The notes under the pieces: generated by a model | The model's input: the letters and a program-made list of their open reading frames with translations, nothing else | Told to the model about the DNA's origin: nothing | Databases searched by the model: none | Made by a program: the position numbers and the translations under genes | Shown here: one piece after another, positions 18,578-27,905 of the stretch | Position numbering within the stretch: position 1 is the stretch's first letter | Layout of the letters: every line of letters starts with the position of its first letter | DNA from: Massilia cavernae | GTDB lineage: Bacteria > Pseudomonadota > Gammaproteobacteria > Burkholderiales > Burkholderiaceae_D | NCBI RefSeq assembly: GCF_003590855.1 | Contig: NZ_QYUP01000092.1 | Span: 1 to 38,161, forward strand | Length of the DNA: 38,161 nucleotides | Direction of reading: 5' to 3'

Positions 18578-20011
18578 ATGGACTTCAATTCTGGCTACAC
18601 AATGACGATCGACGGCAAGGCTTGCGGCACGCAGGGCGGGCTGGACGTCGTGAATCCCGCCACCGGCGACGTGTTCGCCAGCGCGCCTGCCGCCACTGCC
18701 GCCGACCTCGATGAGGCGGTGGCGGCCGCGCATGCGGCATTGCCCGCATGGAAAGCACTGCCGATCACGGCGCGCCGCGAACTGCTGATCGCGGCGGCCA
18801 ACGCCATCAAGGCCAATGCGGACGACCTTGCCCACCTGTTCGTGCGCGAGCAGGGCCGGCCCTTCGAGGCGGCGCGCCAGGAGATCCTGTTCGGATCGAT
18901 CTGGCTCAAGAGCGTGGCGCGCCAGGAATTGCCGGTCGAGGTGGTCGAAGACACGCCGGCGCGCCGGGTGGAAGTCCATCACGAGCCGCTGGGGGTAGTG
19001 TGCGCCATCGTGCCGTGGAATTTTCCCTTCCTGCTCGCGATCTGGAAGATCGCACCGGCCCTGCTGACCGGTAACACGATGGTGCTCAAGCCGTCGCCGT
19101 TCACGCCGCTGTGCGCGCTCAAGCTCGGCGAACTGTGGCGCGACATCCTGCCGCCCGGCGTCTTTAACGTACTGTGCGGCGGCGACGAACTGGGCCCCTT
19201 GATGACCGCGCATGCCGGCTTTGCCAAGATTTCCTTCACCGGCTCGACGGCGACCGGCAAGCGTGTCATGGAATCGGCCGCCAAAGACCTCAAGCGCGTG
19301 ACGCTCGAGCTGGGCGGTAACGACGTGGCGATCGTCATGCCGGACGTCGATGTCGACCAGGTCGCCGCGGAGATTTTCCACGGCGCCTTCTACAATTCCG
19401 CCCAGGTCTGCGTGGCCACCAAGCGCCTGTACATCCACGACGACATTTACGACGCCTTGCGCGACCGCCTGCATGCGCTTGCCCTGGACGCCACCGTGGG
19501 CGATGGCGCCGAGGCGGGCAGCCAGTTCGGCCCAGTGCAAAATGCACCGCTGCATCGCCGCCTGCTGGCGCTGATCGCCGAGGCGCGCGCCGAAGGCCTG
19601 ACCCTGCTGACCGGCAAGGCGGTGCCCGAAGGCGGCGGCTATTTCGTTCCCCTGACCCTGGTCGACAATCCACCCGAGACGGCGCGCGTGGTCGCCGAGG
19701 AAGCCTTTGGCCCGGTGCTGCCGCTGCTGCGTTTCTCGGACCTCGATGACGTGATCCGGCGCGCCAACGACAGCGACTACGGCCTGGCCGGCGCGGTGTG
19801 GTCGAAGGACATCGAGCAAGCCGTCAGCATTGCGAAGCGCCTGGACACCGGCAATGTGTGGATCAACCAGAATTTGCAGAACACGCCCGCCATTCCATTC
19901 GCTGGACGCAAGCAGTCCGGCCTGGGCGTCGAGAACGGGGTGGAAGGCTTGAAGTCGTTCACCCAGATGAAGTCGATCTTCATTCCCAAGGTGCAGGAGG
20001 AAGCAGCATGA
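18578..20011 (+). CDS. Aldehyde dehydrogenase (NAD(P)+-dependent)
   Basis: A 477-aa aldehyde dehydrogenase of usual length. Seen: PWNFPFLLAIWKIAPAL, LKPSPFTP, FTGSTATGK (cofactor), E244 in LELGG as general base, nucleophile C278 in SAQVCVATKR, EEAFGPVLP and a C-terminal GRKQSGLG. It oxidises an aldehyde to the acid, probably the product of alcohol oxidation by the GMC enzyme or an SDR before CoA activation. ATG 18578 has GGA about 9 nt upstream; ATG 18572 is an in-frame alternative. First gene of a four-gene operon; overlaps the next gene by ATGA. Confidence 0.92.
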   Translation: MDFNSGYTMTIDGKACGTQGGLDVVNPATGDVFASAPAATAADLDEAVAAAHAALPAWKALPITARRELLIAAANAIKANADDLAHLFVREQGRPFEAARQEILFGSIWLKSVARQELPVEVVEDTPARRVEVHHEPLGVVCAIVPWNFPFLLAIWKIAPALLTGNTMVLKPSPFTPLCALKLGELWRDILPPGVFNVLCGGDELGPLMTAHAGFAKISFTGSTATGKRVMESAAKDLKRVTLELGGNDVAIVMPDVDVDQVAAEIFHGAFYNSAQVCVATKRLYIHDDIYDALRDRLHALALDATVGDGAEAGSQFGPVQNAPLHRRLLALIAEARAEGLTLLTGKAVPEGGGYFVPLTLVDNPPETARVVAEEAFGPVLPLLRFSDLDDVIRRANDSDYGLAGAVWSKDIEQAVSIAKRLDTGNVWINQNLQNTPAIPFAGRKQSGLGVENGVEGLKSFTQMKSIFIPKVQEEAA

Positions 20012-21039
20012 GCAGCATCGAAACCGGCCTGCGCTGGCAACTGAAACGCCGTCCGCAGGGGGCTGTGCAAGCCGACGACCTGGAACTGGCCGAGTTCACT
20101 CCCGAAGCGCTGGGCGACGATCAGATCCGCGTGCGCAATATTTACCTGTCGCTCGACCCGACCCACAGGCTCTGGATGAGCGACCGCGAGCAGTACCTGC
20201 CGCCGGTGGAAGTCGGGGCCGTGATGCGCGGCAGTACGGTGGGCATGGTGACGCAGTCGCGCTCCGGCCGCTTCAAGCCGGGCGACCTGGTACTGGCCGG
20301 CTATGCCGGCTGGGAGTCGCTGAGCACGCTGAAGGCGCGCGCCGTCAGCCCCATCCAGGCCCTGCCCGGGGTGCCGTTGACGGCATCGCTGAGCGTGCTG
20401 GGCGCGACCGGCCTGACGGCCTGGTTCGGCATGACGCGCGTCGGCCAGGTCAAGGCCGGCGACACCGTGGTCGTTTCGGCCGCGGCCGGGGCGGTGGGTT
20501 CGGTGGCGGGGCAAATTGCCAAACTGCGCGGCGCACGGGTGATCGGCATCGCCGGCGGACCTGACAAGTGCCGCTGGCTGACCGGCGAGCTCGGTTTCGA
20601 CGGTGCGATCGATTACAAGAACGAGGATGTGGGCGCGCGCCTGGACCAACTCTGTCCCGACGGAATCGACCTCGATTTCGAGAACGTCGGCGGGGCCATC
20701 ATGGACGCGGTCTATGCGCGCCTGAACACCTTTGGCCGGATGGCCTTGTGCGGGATGATCTCGGGCTACGAGAAAGAGGGGCCGGTTGCCGGCCCCGCCG
20801 ATTTTTCGCGCATCCTGATGCGGCGCCTGAAAATCGAAGGCTTCGTCGTCATCGATCACTTGCCGCACGCACAGCAAGCGCTGGACGAGCTGACGCCGTG
20901 GGTCATGAATGGCCAGATCAAGTGGAAAGACCATGTGGTGCCCGGCATCGAGAATGCGCTGGACGCGATGCAGCGCCTGTTCACGGGCCGCCACGATGGC
21001 AAGCTCCTGCTCGGTATTTCCCCCGAGTCCGGAACATGA
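20008..21039 (+). CDS. MDR-superfamily NADP-dependent oxidoreductase (alkenal/prostaglandin reductase-like)
   Basis: A 343-aa zinc-free medium-chain reductase like leukotriene B4 12-hydroxydehydrogenase and CurA. Seen: NIYLSLDPTHRLWM near residue 45, VMRGSTVG, SVLGATGLTAWFGM, SAAAGAVGSVAGQIAK (NADP loop), GIAGGPDKCRWL, FENVGG and GKLLLGI at the end. It has no zinc-ligand cysteines, as usual in the family. It reduces the double bond of alpha,beta-unsaturated aldehydes or ketones with NADPH. Start fixed by ATGA overlap, with GGAGGAAG upstream. Confidence 0.9.
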   Translation: MSSIETGLRWQLKRRPQGAVQADDLELAEFTPEALGDDQIRVRNIYLSLDPTHRLWMSDREQYLPPVEVGAVMRGSTVGMVTQSRSGRFKPGDLVLAGYAGWESLSTLKARAVSPIQALPGVPLTASLSVLGATGLTAWFGMTRVGQVKAGDTVVVSAAAGAVGSVAGQIAKLRGARVIGIAGGPDKCRWLTGELGFDGAIDYKNEDVGARLDQLCPDGIDLDFENVGGAIMDAVYARLNTFGRMALCGMISGYEKEGPVAGPADFSRILMRRLKIEGFVVIDHLPHAQQALDELTPWVMNGQIKWKDHVVPGIENALDAMQRLFTGRHDGKLLLGISPESGT

Positions 21040-21425
21040 TCAAGCTGATGTTTTGCCTGCGCCGCTTGCCCGGCCTGACCCGAGGCGAGTTCCAGTCCTA
21101 CTGGCGCGAGGTGCATGCGCCGCTGGTACGCGCGCGTGCCGCCGTGCTCGGCATCGAGCGCTACGTGCAATGCCATACCGCCGACGATGCCGCATTCGCC
21201 GCCATGGCGCAGGCGCGCGGCGGCCATCCGCCCTTCGATGGCGTGGCCGAACTGTGGTTCTCCGAAGGCGTGGCGCCGTACCCGCACGAACAGCGGCGCC
21301 AGGCCGCGCAGGATTTGCTGGACGACGAGAAGAACTTCATCGACCTGCCGGCCTCGCCGCTGTTCTTCACCCGTGAGCACGAGGTGCTTGGGCAGTTCCT
21401 GGACCTGCGCCAGGGCTGCCTTTAA
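21036..21425 (+). CDS. EthD-domain (dimeric alpha/beta barrel) protein
   Basis: A 129-aa protein with MIKLMFCLRRLPGLTRGEF and WREVHAPLV near the N-terminus, the signature of EthD-like ferredoxin-fold dimers. Members occur in catabolic operons and are mostly uncharacterised; EthD itself is needed for a P450-based ether-degrading system, and some relatives are isomerases or decarboxylases. Start overlaps the reductase stop by ATGA. Function in this pathway unknown. Confidence 0.82.
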   Translation: MIKLMFCLRRLPGLTRGEFQSYWREVHAPLVRARAAVLGIERYVQCHTADDAAFAAMAQARGGHPPFDGVAELWFSEGVAPYPHEQRRQAAQDLLDDEKNFIDLPASPLFFTREHEVLGQFLDLRQGCL

Positions 21426-21444
21426 TCCCTTTCCCATAATCGCT

Positions 21445-22284
21445 ATGAAAAAACTTCAAGGCAAGGTGTTCATCGTCACCGGCGCGGCGCGCATGCGCGG
21501 CATCGGCCGCGCCACAGCCCTGCGGCTGGCCGCCGACGGCGCCGATGTCGTGGTATCGGCGATGGCGCGCGCGCCGGCCGATTTTCCCGATCACGAACGC
21601 GCGGCCGGCTGGCGCGGCGTCGAATCGCTGGCCGCCGAAATCGCCCAACTGGGCCAGCGCAGCCTGGCGCTCGACTGCGACGTGAGCAATGCGGCACAGG
21701 TGCAGGCCATGGTCGCGGCCACCATTGCAAAAATGGGCCGTATCGATGGCGTCGTGAACAACGCCGGTGTTGCCGGCGGGGCAGGCGCGGCGCCGATCCT
21801 GGACCTCGACGAAGCCGACTGGCAGCGCACGCTCGACGTCAACCTGAACGGGGTGTTCCTGGTGTCCAAGTACGTCGGCCGCGCGCTGCTCGAGCAGGGG
21901 CAGGGTGGGGCGATCGTCAACTTGTCTTCGCTGGCCGGACGGATGGGCATGGCCGGCTATGGCGGCTACTGCGCGAGCAAGTTCGGCGTCGTTGGCCTGA
22001 CCCAGCAGATGGCGCAGGAGCTGGCCCGGCATGCGATCCGGGTCAATTGCGTCTGTCCCGGCTCGGTCGAGACGGACATGATGGACGGCACCTTCAGCCG
22101 CATCGGCGAGCGCACCGGCGCCGGGTTCGACAAGATCAAGAGCGGTACCGCCAAAGGGATCCCGATGCGGCGCCAGGGCCACCCCGAGGAACAGGCTGCC
22201 GCGATCTCCTTCCTGCTCGGTCCGGATGCCGCCTACATGACAGGTCAAACCATCAATGTCGACGGCGGCGTACGGATGGACTGA
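21445..22284 (+). CDS. Short-chain dehydrogenase/reductase
   Basis: A 279-aa classical SDR: VTGAARMRGIGRA cofactor loop (two extra residues compared with TGxxxGIG), VVNNAG, NLSSL, and GYCASKFG with Tyr and Lys. The C-terminal TGQTINVDGG is typical. The insertion in the glycine motif is seen in some catabolic SDRs. It oxidises or reduces a pathway alcohol or ketone, probably with NAD(H). Follows the EthD gene by 19 nt without a visible ribosome site. Last gene of the operon, followed by a hairpin. Confidence 0.9.
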   Translation: MKKLQGKVFIVTGAARMRGIGRATALRLAADGADVVVSAMARAPADFPDHERAAGWRGVESLAAEIAQLGQRSLALDCDVSNAAQVQAMVAATIAKMGRIDGVVNNAGVAGGAGAAPILDLDEADWQRTLDVNLNGVFLVSKYVGRALLEQGQGGAIVNLSSLAGRMGMAGYGGYCASKFGVVGLTQQMAQELARHAIRVNCVCPGSVETDMMDGTFSRIGERTGAGFDKIKSGTAKGIPMRRQGHPEEQAAAISFLLGPDAAYMTGQTINVDGGVRMD

Positions 22285-22302
22285 GGCGCCGCCAGCGGCG
22301 CC
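22285..22302. terminator. Hairpin between convergent SDR and DUF2889 genes
   Basis: Perfect GGCGCCGC-CA-GCGGCGCC directly after the SDR stop and 7 bp before the end of the minus-strand DUF2889 gene. The arms would serve both directions; T-runs are poor, so strength is uncertain. Confidence 0.55.
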
Positions 22303-22308
22303 ATTCGA

Positions 22309-23094
22309 TTATCGACCCGTTTCACGTTTGGCAGGCAGGAAACGCAGCACCTCGCCAGGCGCCTGCCACAACTCCCTGGTGTTATCGAGGCGTACCGAAC
22401 GCGGGTAACGCTCCGGTTGCGACGCGTAGCAGCTGCCGGTGGGCGGGCCGCTCAGGGACGACGGGCTGCCGACGCTCGCGGCGAGGTCGAGGCGGCGTCC
22501 GCCCGCCACGAACAACGCACGCTGCAGCATAAAGGCCTGTTCCACTTTCTCACCGTCGAGATGGGCCGCGATCCACGTGCCGAAGCCGTGGAACACATTG
22601 ACGCCGCGATATTTCTCTGGCGCGAGGATGACATCATTTTCCAAGGTCAGCGACAGCACGCCGACTCCGTTGAGCAGCAATTGCGCGACCTGGGGTTGCT
22701 GCGGCGCGTCGTGAACGATCACGTCGTAGCGCCGGTCCTCGCGCCCATGGAAAGCATGCAGCACGCCGAGCCTGAACATGTCGAAGATATGCGTGCACTG
22801 CTGGCGGTGATCGAGGTAAGCCTGTAGCTCGCGCATGCCGCCATCGACCCGGCAGCCAACCATGCCGTCGATAGCGCCGACGGCGCCGCTGCAGGCGCTC
22901 ATCGGATGCCGGTGCCAGCGCGTATCGATCGACGTGACGTGGGTGCCGTCGTGGGCGAAGCTGATCTCGAACGCATGATAGGAATCTTCCATGCCCAGCA
23001 GCACGGTACCTGGGCTGGGCGTGGCGATGCGCAGTGCGCGGAGAAAATAGCCGTCGCCGTAATGCGGGTTTGGCTGTATTTGCGGTAAGTGCAT
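22309..23094 (-). CDS. DUF2889 protein (uncharacterised)
   Basis: A 261-aa protein I place in DUF2889 from YHAFEISFAHDGTHVTSID, the CSGAVGAIDGMVG stretch and the diagnostic CTHIFDMFRLGVLHAF. There is no signal peptide or membrane segment. The family has no established biochemical function that I know of, but members sit in acyl-CoA and terpenoid or steroid-type catabolic clusters. Its start shares one base with the MFS stop (TAATG), so it is translationally coupled and the last gene of a six-gene operon under operator 6. Conserved His, Cys and Arg residues would fit an enzyme; this is speculation. Confidence 0.75.
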   Translation of the reverse strand: MHLPQIQPNPHYGDGYFLRALRIATPSPGTVLLGMEDSYHAFEISFAHDGTHVTSIDTRWHRHPMSACSGAVGAIDGMVGCRVDGGMRELQAYLDHRQQCTHIFDMFRLGVLHAFHGREDRRYDVIVHDAPQQPQVAQLLLNGVGVLSLTLENDVILAPEKYRGVNVFHGFGTWIAAHLDGEKVEQAFMLQRALFVAGGRRLDLAASVGSPSSLSGPPTGSCYASQPERYPRSVRLDNTRELWQAPGEVLRFLPAKRETGR

Positions 23095-24374
23095 TAGTTG
23101 GCCATTGCGAGCGCTGGCCGGAGGCGTGGCGCACGCGCGAAGGTGATCAGGACCATGCCTGCCAGCATGGCAAAACAGCTGCTCCACAAGGGGACCGTGA
23201 ACGTACCGGTCTGGTCGTAAAGTATGCCTGCAAGGGCCGGTACCGAGGAGATGACCAGCATCGAGATCGGCGTCTGGGTGCCCATGACCGTGGCGAACGA
23301 CGCCGGCCCGAAATAGCTGGCCGTGATCGCTACCCAGCAGATAATCGAGGCGCCAAAGCCGATGCCCATCAGTGCGGCGAACAGGACAATCAGCACTGTG
23401 CTGTTGGCGATCGTCGCGATGGCGATCCCGGCCGCGATCAGCAGCATCATCAGCGCCCAGACCAGGCGTGGCGGGAAGCGGTCGCACAGGATGCCTCCCA
23501 GCACGCGCCCCGGTACGCTGAACAGCACCATCAGCGCCAGCGCCCATGCCGCCACCGCCGGCGCATTTCCCAGCGCTTCAAAATGGGACACGCCATGGGC
23601 CACCATCATCGGCACCGGGGCACTGAAAATGATAGCGACAATCAAGATCTGCCAGAACACGGGATGGCGCAGCGCTTGTGCCGCCGTCCACTGCGGCGAT
23701 GCCGTCGCGCTGCCGGTGGCGGCCGTTGCGGCGCTGTCTGGCGCGATGCCGTCGGGCCATTGGCCAAGGTCGGACGGCCGGTCACGCAGGAAGATGGCGG
23801 CAACGGCGGCACACAGCAGGCTCGTTGCGACGATGAATTGCCAGCCTGCGCGCCAGTCGCCCGTCAGCTGCATGATACGGTCCAATAGCGTGGGGCCGAA
23901 AAAGCCACCGACGCCGGAAGCGGTCATGACCAGCGACATGACCAGCGCGCGTTTGCGGCTGAACCAGAGGGTAATCCCGGTCTGGGTCGGCAGGTTGCTG
24001 GCGATGCCGATGCCAACGCCGATCGTGATCCCGAAAACCAATATGAAGGCGATGCGCTCGTGCACCAGGAAGGCCATGGCTGCGGCGCCGGCGGCGAGCA
24101 CAAGCGAACCGAGGGTCACGGTGAAACGCAGGCCGCGGCGGTTGAGCAGCGCCGCCACCAGCGGGCCAGTCAGTCCCCAGACCATGCTGAGCAGCGAGAA
24201 TCCGAAACCGATCGTGGTCTTGTCGAGCTGCAGGCTCTTGGCCATCGCCGCATTGACGACGCCGGCGCCATAGAACGGCAGGCCCACACTGAGCAGGTAA
24301 GTGAACCACAGCGTGATGGCGACTGTCCAGCCATAAAAGCGTTGGGGTTGAGGGGACAATATCGATTGCGGCAT
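23094..24374 (-). CDS. MFS transporter (monocarboxylate/OFA-like)
   Basis: A 426-aa inner-membrane protein with about 12 hydrophobic segments. It starts with a short cytoplasmic stretch, then YGWTVAITLWFTYLLSVGLP, typical of OFA/monocarboxylate-type transporters. Seen: GPLVAALLNRRGLR between helices 2 and 3, WFSRKRALVMSLVM in helices 4-5, and a central loop of about 40 residues rich in Ala/Ser/Thr. Likely imports the organic-acid growth substrate or an intermediate by proton symport (inference from operon). ATG 24374 was chosen for AGGAAGGG upstream; the longer frame to 24437 is not needed. Confidence 0.88.
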   Translation of the reverse strand: MPQSILSPQPQRFYGWTVAITLWFTYLLSVGLPFYGAGVVNAAMAKSLQLDKTTIGFGFSLLSMVWGLTGPLVAALLNRRGLRFTVTLGSLVLAAGAAAMAFLVHERIAFILVFGITIGVGIGIASNLPTQTGITLWFSRKRALVMSLVMTASGVGGFFGPTLLDRIMQLTGDWRAGWQFIVATSLLCAAVAAIFLRDRPSDLGQWPDGIAPDSAATAATGSATASPQWTAAQALRHPVFWQILIVAIIFSAPVPMMVAHGVSHFEALGNAPAVAAWALALMVLFSVPGRVLGGILCDRFPPRLVWALMMLLIAAGIAIATIANSTVLIVLFAALMGIGFGASIICWVAITASYFGPASFATVMGTQTPISMLVISSVPALAGILYDQTGTFTVPLWSSCFAMLAGMVLITFARAPRLRPALAMAN

Positions 24375-24451
24375 GGGGGAGACCCTTCCTGGTGATCGCA
24401 GCACTCGGGGGGCGGCCGGCGTTCCTGCCGACCGCAAAAAATAATTCTCGG

Positions 24452-25075
24452 TCAGGCCGTCACACGCTGCGCCGCTTTCGCCGCCTTGTATCCATCACGT
24501 TCGCGCAGGCGGTTCCAGTAGCCCAGTACGGCTGGTGGAAACGCCTCGTGCAGGCCAAGCATTTTGCTCAGCATTAATGCATAGCCGACACTGACGTCGG
24601 CGGCGGTGAAACGGTCGTCCACCAGGTAGTCATGCCCCTGCAAGGCGGCGTCCACCAATGCGAGCCGGTTGAGGAAAAACTCCCTGAAGTCGGCCACCAC
24701 GGCCGGCTGGCGGCGCTCGGCGGGTTCGAAGTACTGGTAGCGCAGCATGGTCGCCAGCGGCGTCGTCAGCGATGCCTCGCCAAAATGCAGCCAGTTCAGC
24801 CATGGGCCATGGGCGGGATGGCCTTGCGCGACAGCCAGTCCGGCGGACGGATAGCGGGTCGCCAGGTACTCGAGGATCGCGCCCGACTCGGACAGAGTGA
24901 TGCTCTCGTCCTGCAGGAAGGGGACCGAGCCGGTCGGATTGATTTTCAGGTAGTCGGGCGCACTCGTTCGGGGCGGAAAAGCCATCTGCTGGAGCTCGTA
25001 AGGGTGCTGCATTTCCTCGAGCAGCCAGAGGCAGCGGAACGAGCGGGCGTCGGGGCAATGGTAGAGGGTAGTCAA
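24452..25075 (-). CDS. Glutathione S-transferase family protein (TTG start)
   Basis: A 207-aa GST. The N-terminal thioredoxin fold has LYHCPDARSFRCLWLLEE, NPTGSVPFLQD and LSESGAILEYLA (the glutathione-binding SES); the C-terminal helical domain has DDRFTAADVSVGYAL. The start is TTG at 25075, supported by GCAGGAGC 7 nt upstream and no suitable ATG. It may conjugate or isomerise an intermediate with glutathione, or act in detoxification of reactive enals. 40 nt downstream of the acyl-CoA dehydrogenase in the same operon. Confidence 0.87.
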   Translation of the reverse strand: MTTLYHCPDARSFRCLWLLEEMQHPYELQQMAFPPRTSAPDYLKINPTGSVPFLQDESITLSESGAILEYLATRYPSAGLAVAQGHPAHGPWLNWLHFGEASLTTPLATMLRYQYFEPAERRQPAVVADFREFFLNRLALVDAALQGHDYLVDDRFTAADVSVGYALMLSKMLGLHEAFPPAVLGYWNRLRERDGYKAAKAAQRVTA

Positions 25076-25115
25076 GGGGATGCTCCTGCGGGTGAGTGGG
25101 CGTTGGTGGAATGGG

Positions 25116-26339
25116 TCACAGTCCGAGTCCGGCTTTTGCGATGATGTTGCGCTGGATCTCGTTCGATCCGCCGTAAATCGTACTGGCCCGGTCGTTCAGG
25201 TAGTGCAATGGGGCGATGGCCGCAAAGCGCGGCCCGGCATGCGCACCTGCGCCGTGCGGAAACTGCGCCGGGCCGCCCGGGCGCGTCGCCTGCGGCTGGT
25301 AGGCAATGCCGTAGTGGCCGGCCGCTTCCAGCGCCAGTTCGGTCAGGTGCTGGCTCAGTTCGGTGCCAAGGACTTTCATCACCGACGCCGCCAGGCCAGG
25401 CGAGTGGCGCCCGGTGTCGTCGCGCATGGCGCGGAATTCGTAGAGCTCGAGCGCGCCGATGCGGATGCGGGCGGCCGCGATCTTGCGCGCATAGGCCGGG
25501 TCGTCGGCCAGCATCGCACCATCGTCGGCGGGGGCGCCGGCGGCGAATTCGGCGATGCGGTCGAGCCGCACTTGCAGTTCGGGCGCGTAGGCGGTGCCGC
25601 CGCGCTCGAACTCGAGCAGGAACTTGGCCACCGTCCAGCCCTCGCCAATCTTGCCCACGACGTTCGCGCGTGGCACCCTGACATTATCGAAAAATACCTG
25701 GTTCTGGATGTGCTCGCCGGATGGCGCGACGATGGGGCGCACGCTGATGCCGGGGCTGGCCATGTCGATCAGCAGGAAGGTGATGCCCTGCTGCGGCCGT
25801 TCCCGCTTCTCCGTGCGCACCAGGCAGAAGATCCAGTTCGCCACGTCGGCGTGGGTGGTCCAGATCTTGGCGCCATTGCAGACGAAATCGTCGCCATCGG
25901 CATCGGCCCGCATCTGCAGCGAAGCAAGGTCGGAGCCGGCGTCCGGTTCGGAGTAACCCTGGCACCAGAAGTACTCGCCGCTCAGCGTCTTTGGCAGGAA
26001 GCGGGCTTTCTGGTCAGGGGTGCCGAATTCGATCAGGGCCGGCCCGATCATCTGCAGCGCCATGGTGACCGGCGGCGCGCCGGCGGCCAGCCGTTCGCGC
26101 GCGAAGATGTAGCGCTGGGTGACGCTCCAGCCGCAGCCGCCGTGTTCAAGCGGCCAGTTGGGCGCGGCCCAGCCGCGGCCGTGCAAGATGCGCTGCCATG
26201 CCAGTGCCCCTTCATACTCGCCGTAGATGCTGGTCATGTGCCGCCCGGCGGCGCGCAGGTCGTCGTTCAGATGATGTTGGAGGAAGACGCGCACTTCGTC
26301 CCGGAACGCCAGCTCGGCATCGCTCCAGTTCAGGTCCAT
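25116..26339 (-). CDS. Acyl-CoA dehydrogenase
   Basis: A 407-aa dehydrogenase of the subfamily used on bulky or cyclic acyl-CoAs (like FadE-type steroid enzymes). Seen: NWPLEHGGCGW, YSEPDAGSDLASL, CNGAKIWTTHAD, NVVGKIGEGW, LLEFERGGTAY and IYGGSNEIQRNIIAKAGLGL. The classical C-terminal Glu is absent (YGG); the Glu in FERGG is a candidate base. Steroid enzymes of this group are often two-gene heterotetramers, but no second subunit gene is adjacent. AAAGG precedes the ATG; the start lies within the end of the CoA ligase gene (10-nt overlap). Confidence 0.9.
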   Translation of the reverse strand: MDLNWSDAELAFRDEVRVFLQHHLNDDLRAAGRHMTSIYGEYEGALAWQRILHGRGWAAPNWPLEHGGCGWSVTQRYIFARERLAAGAPPVTMALQMIGPALIEFGTPDQKARFLPKTLSGEYFWCQGYSEPDAGSDLASLQMRADADGDDFVCNGAKIWTTHADVANWIFCLVRTEKRERPQQGITFLLIDMASPGISVRPIVAPSGEHIQNQVFFDNVRVPRANVVGKIGEGWTVAKFLLEFERGGTAYAPELQVRLDRIAEFAAGAPADDGAMLADDPAYARKIAAARIRIGALELYEFRAMRDDTGRHSPGLAASVMKVLGTELSQHLTELALEAAGHYGIAYQPQATRPGGPAQFPHGAGAHAGPRFAAIAPLHYLNDRASTIYGGSNEIQRNIIAKAGLGL

Positions 26340-27901
26340 TGCCGGCCTTTCGATATCAGGGTTGGTGCGCGCGCCAGGTGTTGCTCACGCAGCTTGTACT
26401 TGAGTATCTTTCCGGTGGGCGACAGAGGGAGTTCGCGACGGAACTCGATGCTGCGCGGGCATTTGTAGCCCGCGATCTGGGTCTTGCAATGGGCGACGAT
26501 CGCCGCCTGGCTCACGGCCTCGCCCGGGCGGAGCACGACCACCGCGTGCACGCGCTCGCCCCACTCGGCGTCCGGTACGCCGATGACGGCGCACATCGAG
26601 ACCTGCGGCAGTTGCGCGATGGCGTTCTCGACTTCGGCCGAATAGACGTTCTCGCCGCCGGTGACGACCATGTCCTTGAGCCGGTCGACGATGTAGATGA
26701 AGCCGTCGTCATCCATGTAGCCGCCGTCGCCGGTGTGCATCCATCCATCGCGCAGCACGGCGGCGGTCTGGGCTGGCTGGTTCCAGTAGCCGGCCATGAC
26801 CATCGGTCCGCGCGCGGCGATTTCGCCGATGCTGCCATTCGGCAGTGGCTGGCCGTCGGCGCCGACGATGCGCACTTCGGCGATGGGCACCGGCCGGCCG
26901 GCCGAGCGGCGCCGGTGTGCGGGCTGGCCAGGCTGGTGGCACCAGGCGGGCAGGGCGCTCACCACGGGCGCCAGCTCGGTCATGCCGTACAGCTGGCAGA
27001 AGCCGGCACGCGGCAACGCGGCCAGCGCCTGCGCGAGCAAGGCGTCGTCGATAGGCGCCGCGCCGTACAGCATGAGCTGCAGGCTCGCAACATCGTAGTG
27101 CGCAAAACGCGGGTGCTCGATGAGGCGCTTGATCATGGTCGGCACCATGAAGGTTTCGCTCGCCCGCTCGTTCTCGATTGCTTCGAGCACGGCCACTTCG
27201 TCGAAGGCCGGCATGATGACCTGCTTGCACAGGCGCGTCATCAGTTGCAGGGTAAAGCCGAGCCCGCCAACGTGGAACATCGGCGCCAGGCCGATCCCGA
27301 CCGACTCCAGCGGCCGGACGGCGGCCATGTTGGCCGAAAGCTGGTTCAGGTAAAGGTTCGCGTGCGTGAGCATCACGCCCTTCGGCAGGCCGGTGGTGCC
27401 TCCGGTGTACAGGATGGCGGCCAGGTCGGCGCCGCCGCGGTGCGCGTCCGCAACGGGCGTGGCCCGCGCCATCAGCGCTTCCGCGTCCGCCATGCCATCG
27501 GGTGCCGCGCCGTCGCCGAAGTAGACGAGCGTCTGGAGTGAACGCGACAGTTCGAGCTGCTGCGCGCCGGTGTCGCGGAAGTGCGCATCGAGCAGCAAGA
27601 TGCGGGTGTCGCAGTCGTCGAGCGAGAACGCGACCTCGCGCGCACTCCAGCGGACGTTGACCGGGTTGATCACGCCGCCCGCCCACCAGGTGGCATACAG
27701 GAATTCGACGTAACGGTCGGAATTCAGCCTGAGCATGCCCACGCGCTCGCCCGGCTTCAGGCCGAGCGACTGCAGTACGGCGGCCAGCCGCGCAACCCGG
27801 CCGGCAAACTGGCTGAATGTACGGCGGCGCTCGCCGCAGACGAGCACGGTCGCTTGCGGCCGTTCCTGCAGGCCCTTGTGCAGCGGCTGGGTCAGATTCA
27901 T
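26330..27901 (-). CDS. Acyl-CoA synthetase (AMP-forming CoA ligase)
   Basis: A 523-aa adenylate-forming ligase. Seen: P-loop-like YTGGTTGLPKGVMLTH (about residues 165-180), LYGAAPI, QLYGMTE, GWMHTGDGGYMDDDGF, IVDRLKDMVVTGGENVYSAEVE and the C-terminal SPTGKILKYKLRE with the catalytic Lys. It activates a carboxylic acid to acyl-CoA using ATP, probably the acid made by the oxygenase and dehydrogenase steps. ATG 27901 is 4 nt after the Rieske stop and lacks a Shine-Dalgarno sequence, so translation is probably coupled; the frameshift upstream could therefore reduce its expression. Confidence 0.91.
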   Translation of the reverse strand: MNLTQPLHKGLQERPQATVLVCGERRRTFSQFAGRVARLAAVLQSLGLKPGERVGMLRLNSDRYVEFLYATWWAGGVINPVNVRWSAREVAFSLDDCDTRILLLDAHFRDTGAQQLELSRSLQTLVYFGDGAAPDGMADAEALMARATPVADAHRGGADLAAILYTGGTTGLPKGVMLTHANLYLNQLSANMAAVRPLESVGIGLAPMFHVGGLGFTLQLMTRLCKQVIMPAFDEVAVLEAIENERASETFMVPTMIKRLIEHPRFAHYDVASLQLMLYGAAPIDDALLAQALAALPRAGFCQLYGMTELAPVVSALPAWCHQPGQPAHRRRSAGRPVPIAEVRIVGADGQPLPNGSIGEIAARGPMVMAGYWNQPAQTAAVLRDGWMHTGDGGYMDDDGFIYIVDRLKDMVVTGGENVYSAEVENAIAQLPQVSMCAVIGVPDAEWGERVHAVVVLRPGEAVSQAAIVAHCKTQIAGYKCPRSIEFRRELPLSPTGKILKYKLREQHLARAPTLISKGRQWT

Positions 27902-27905
27902 GGGA

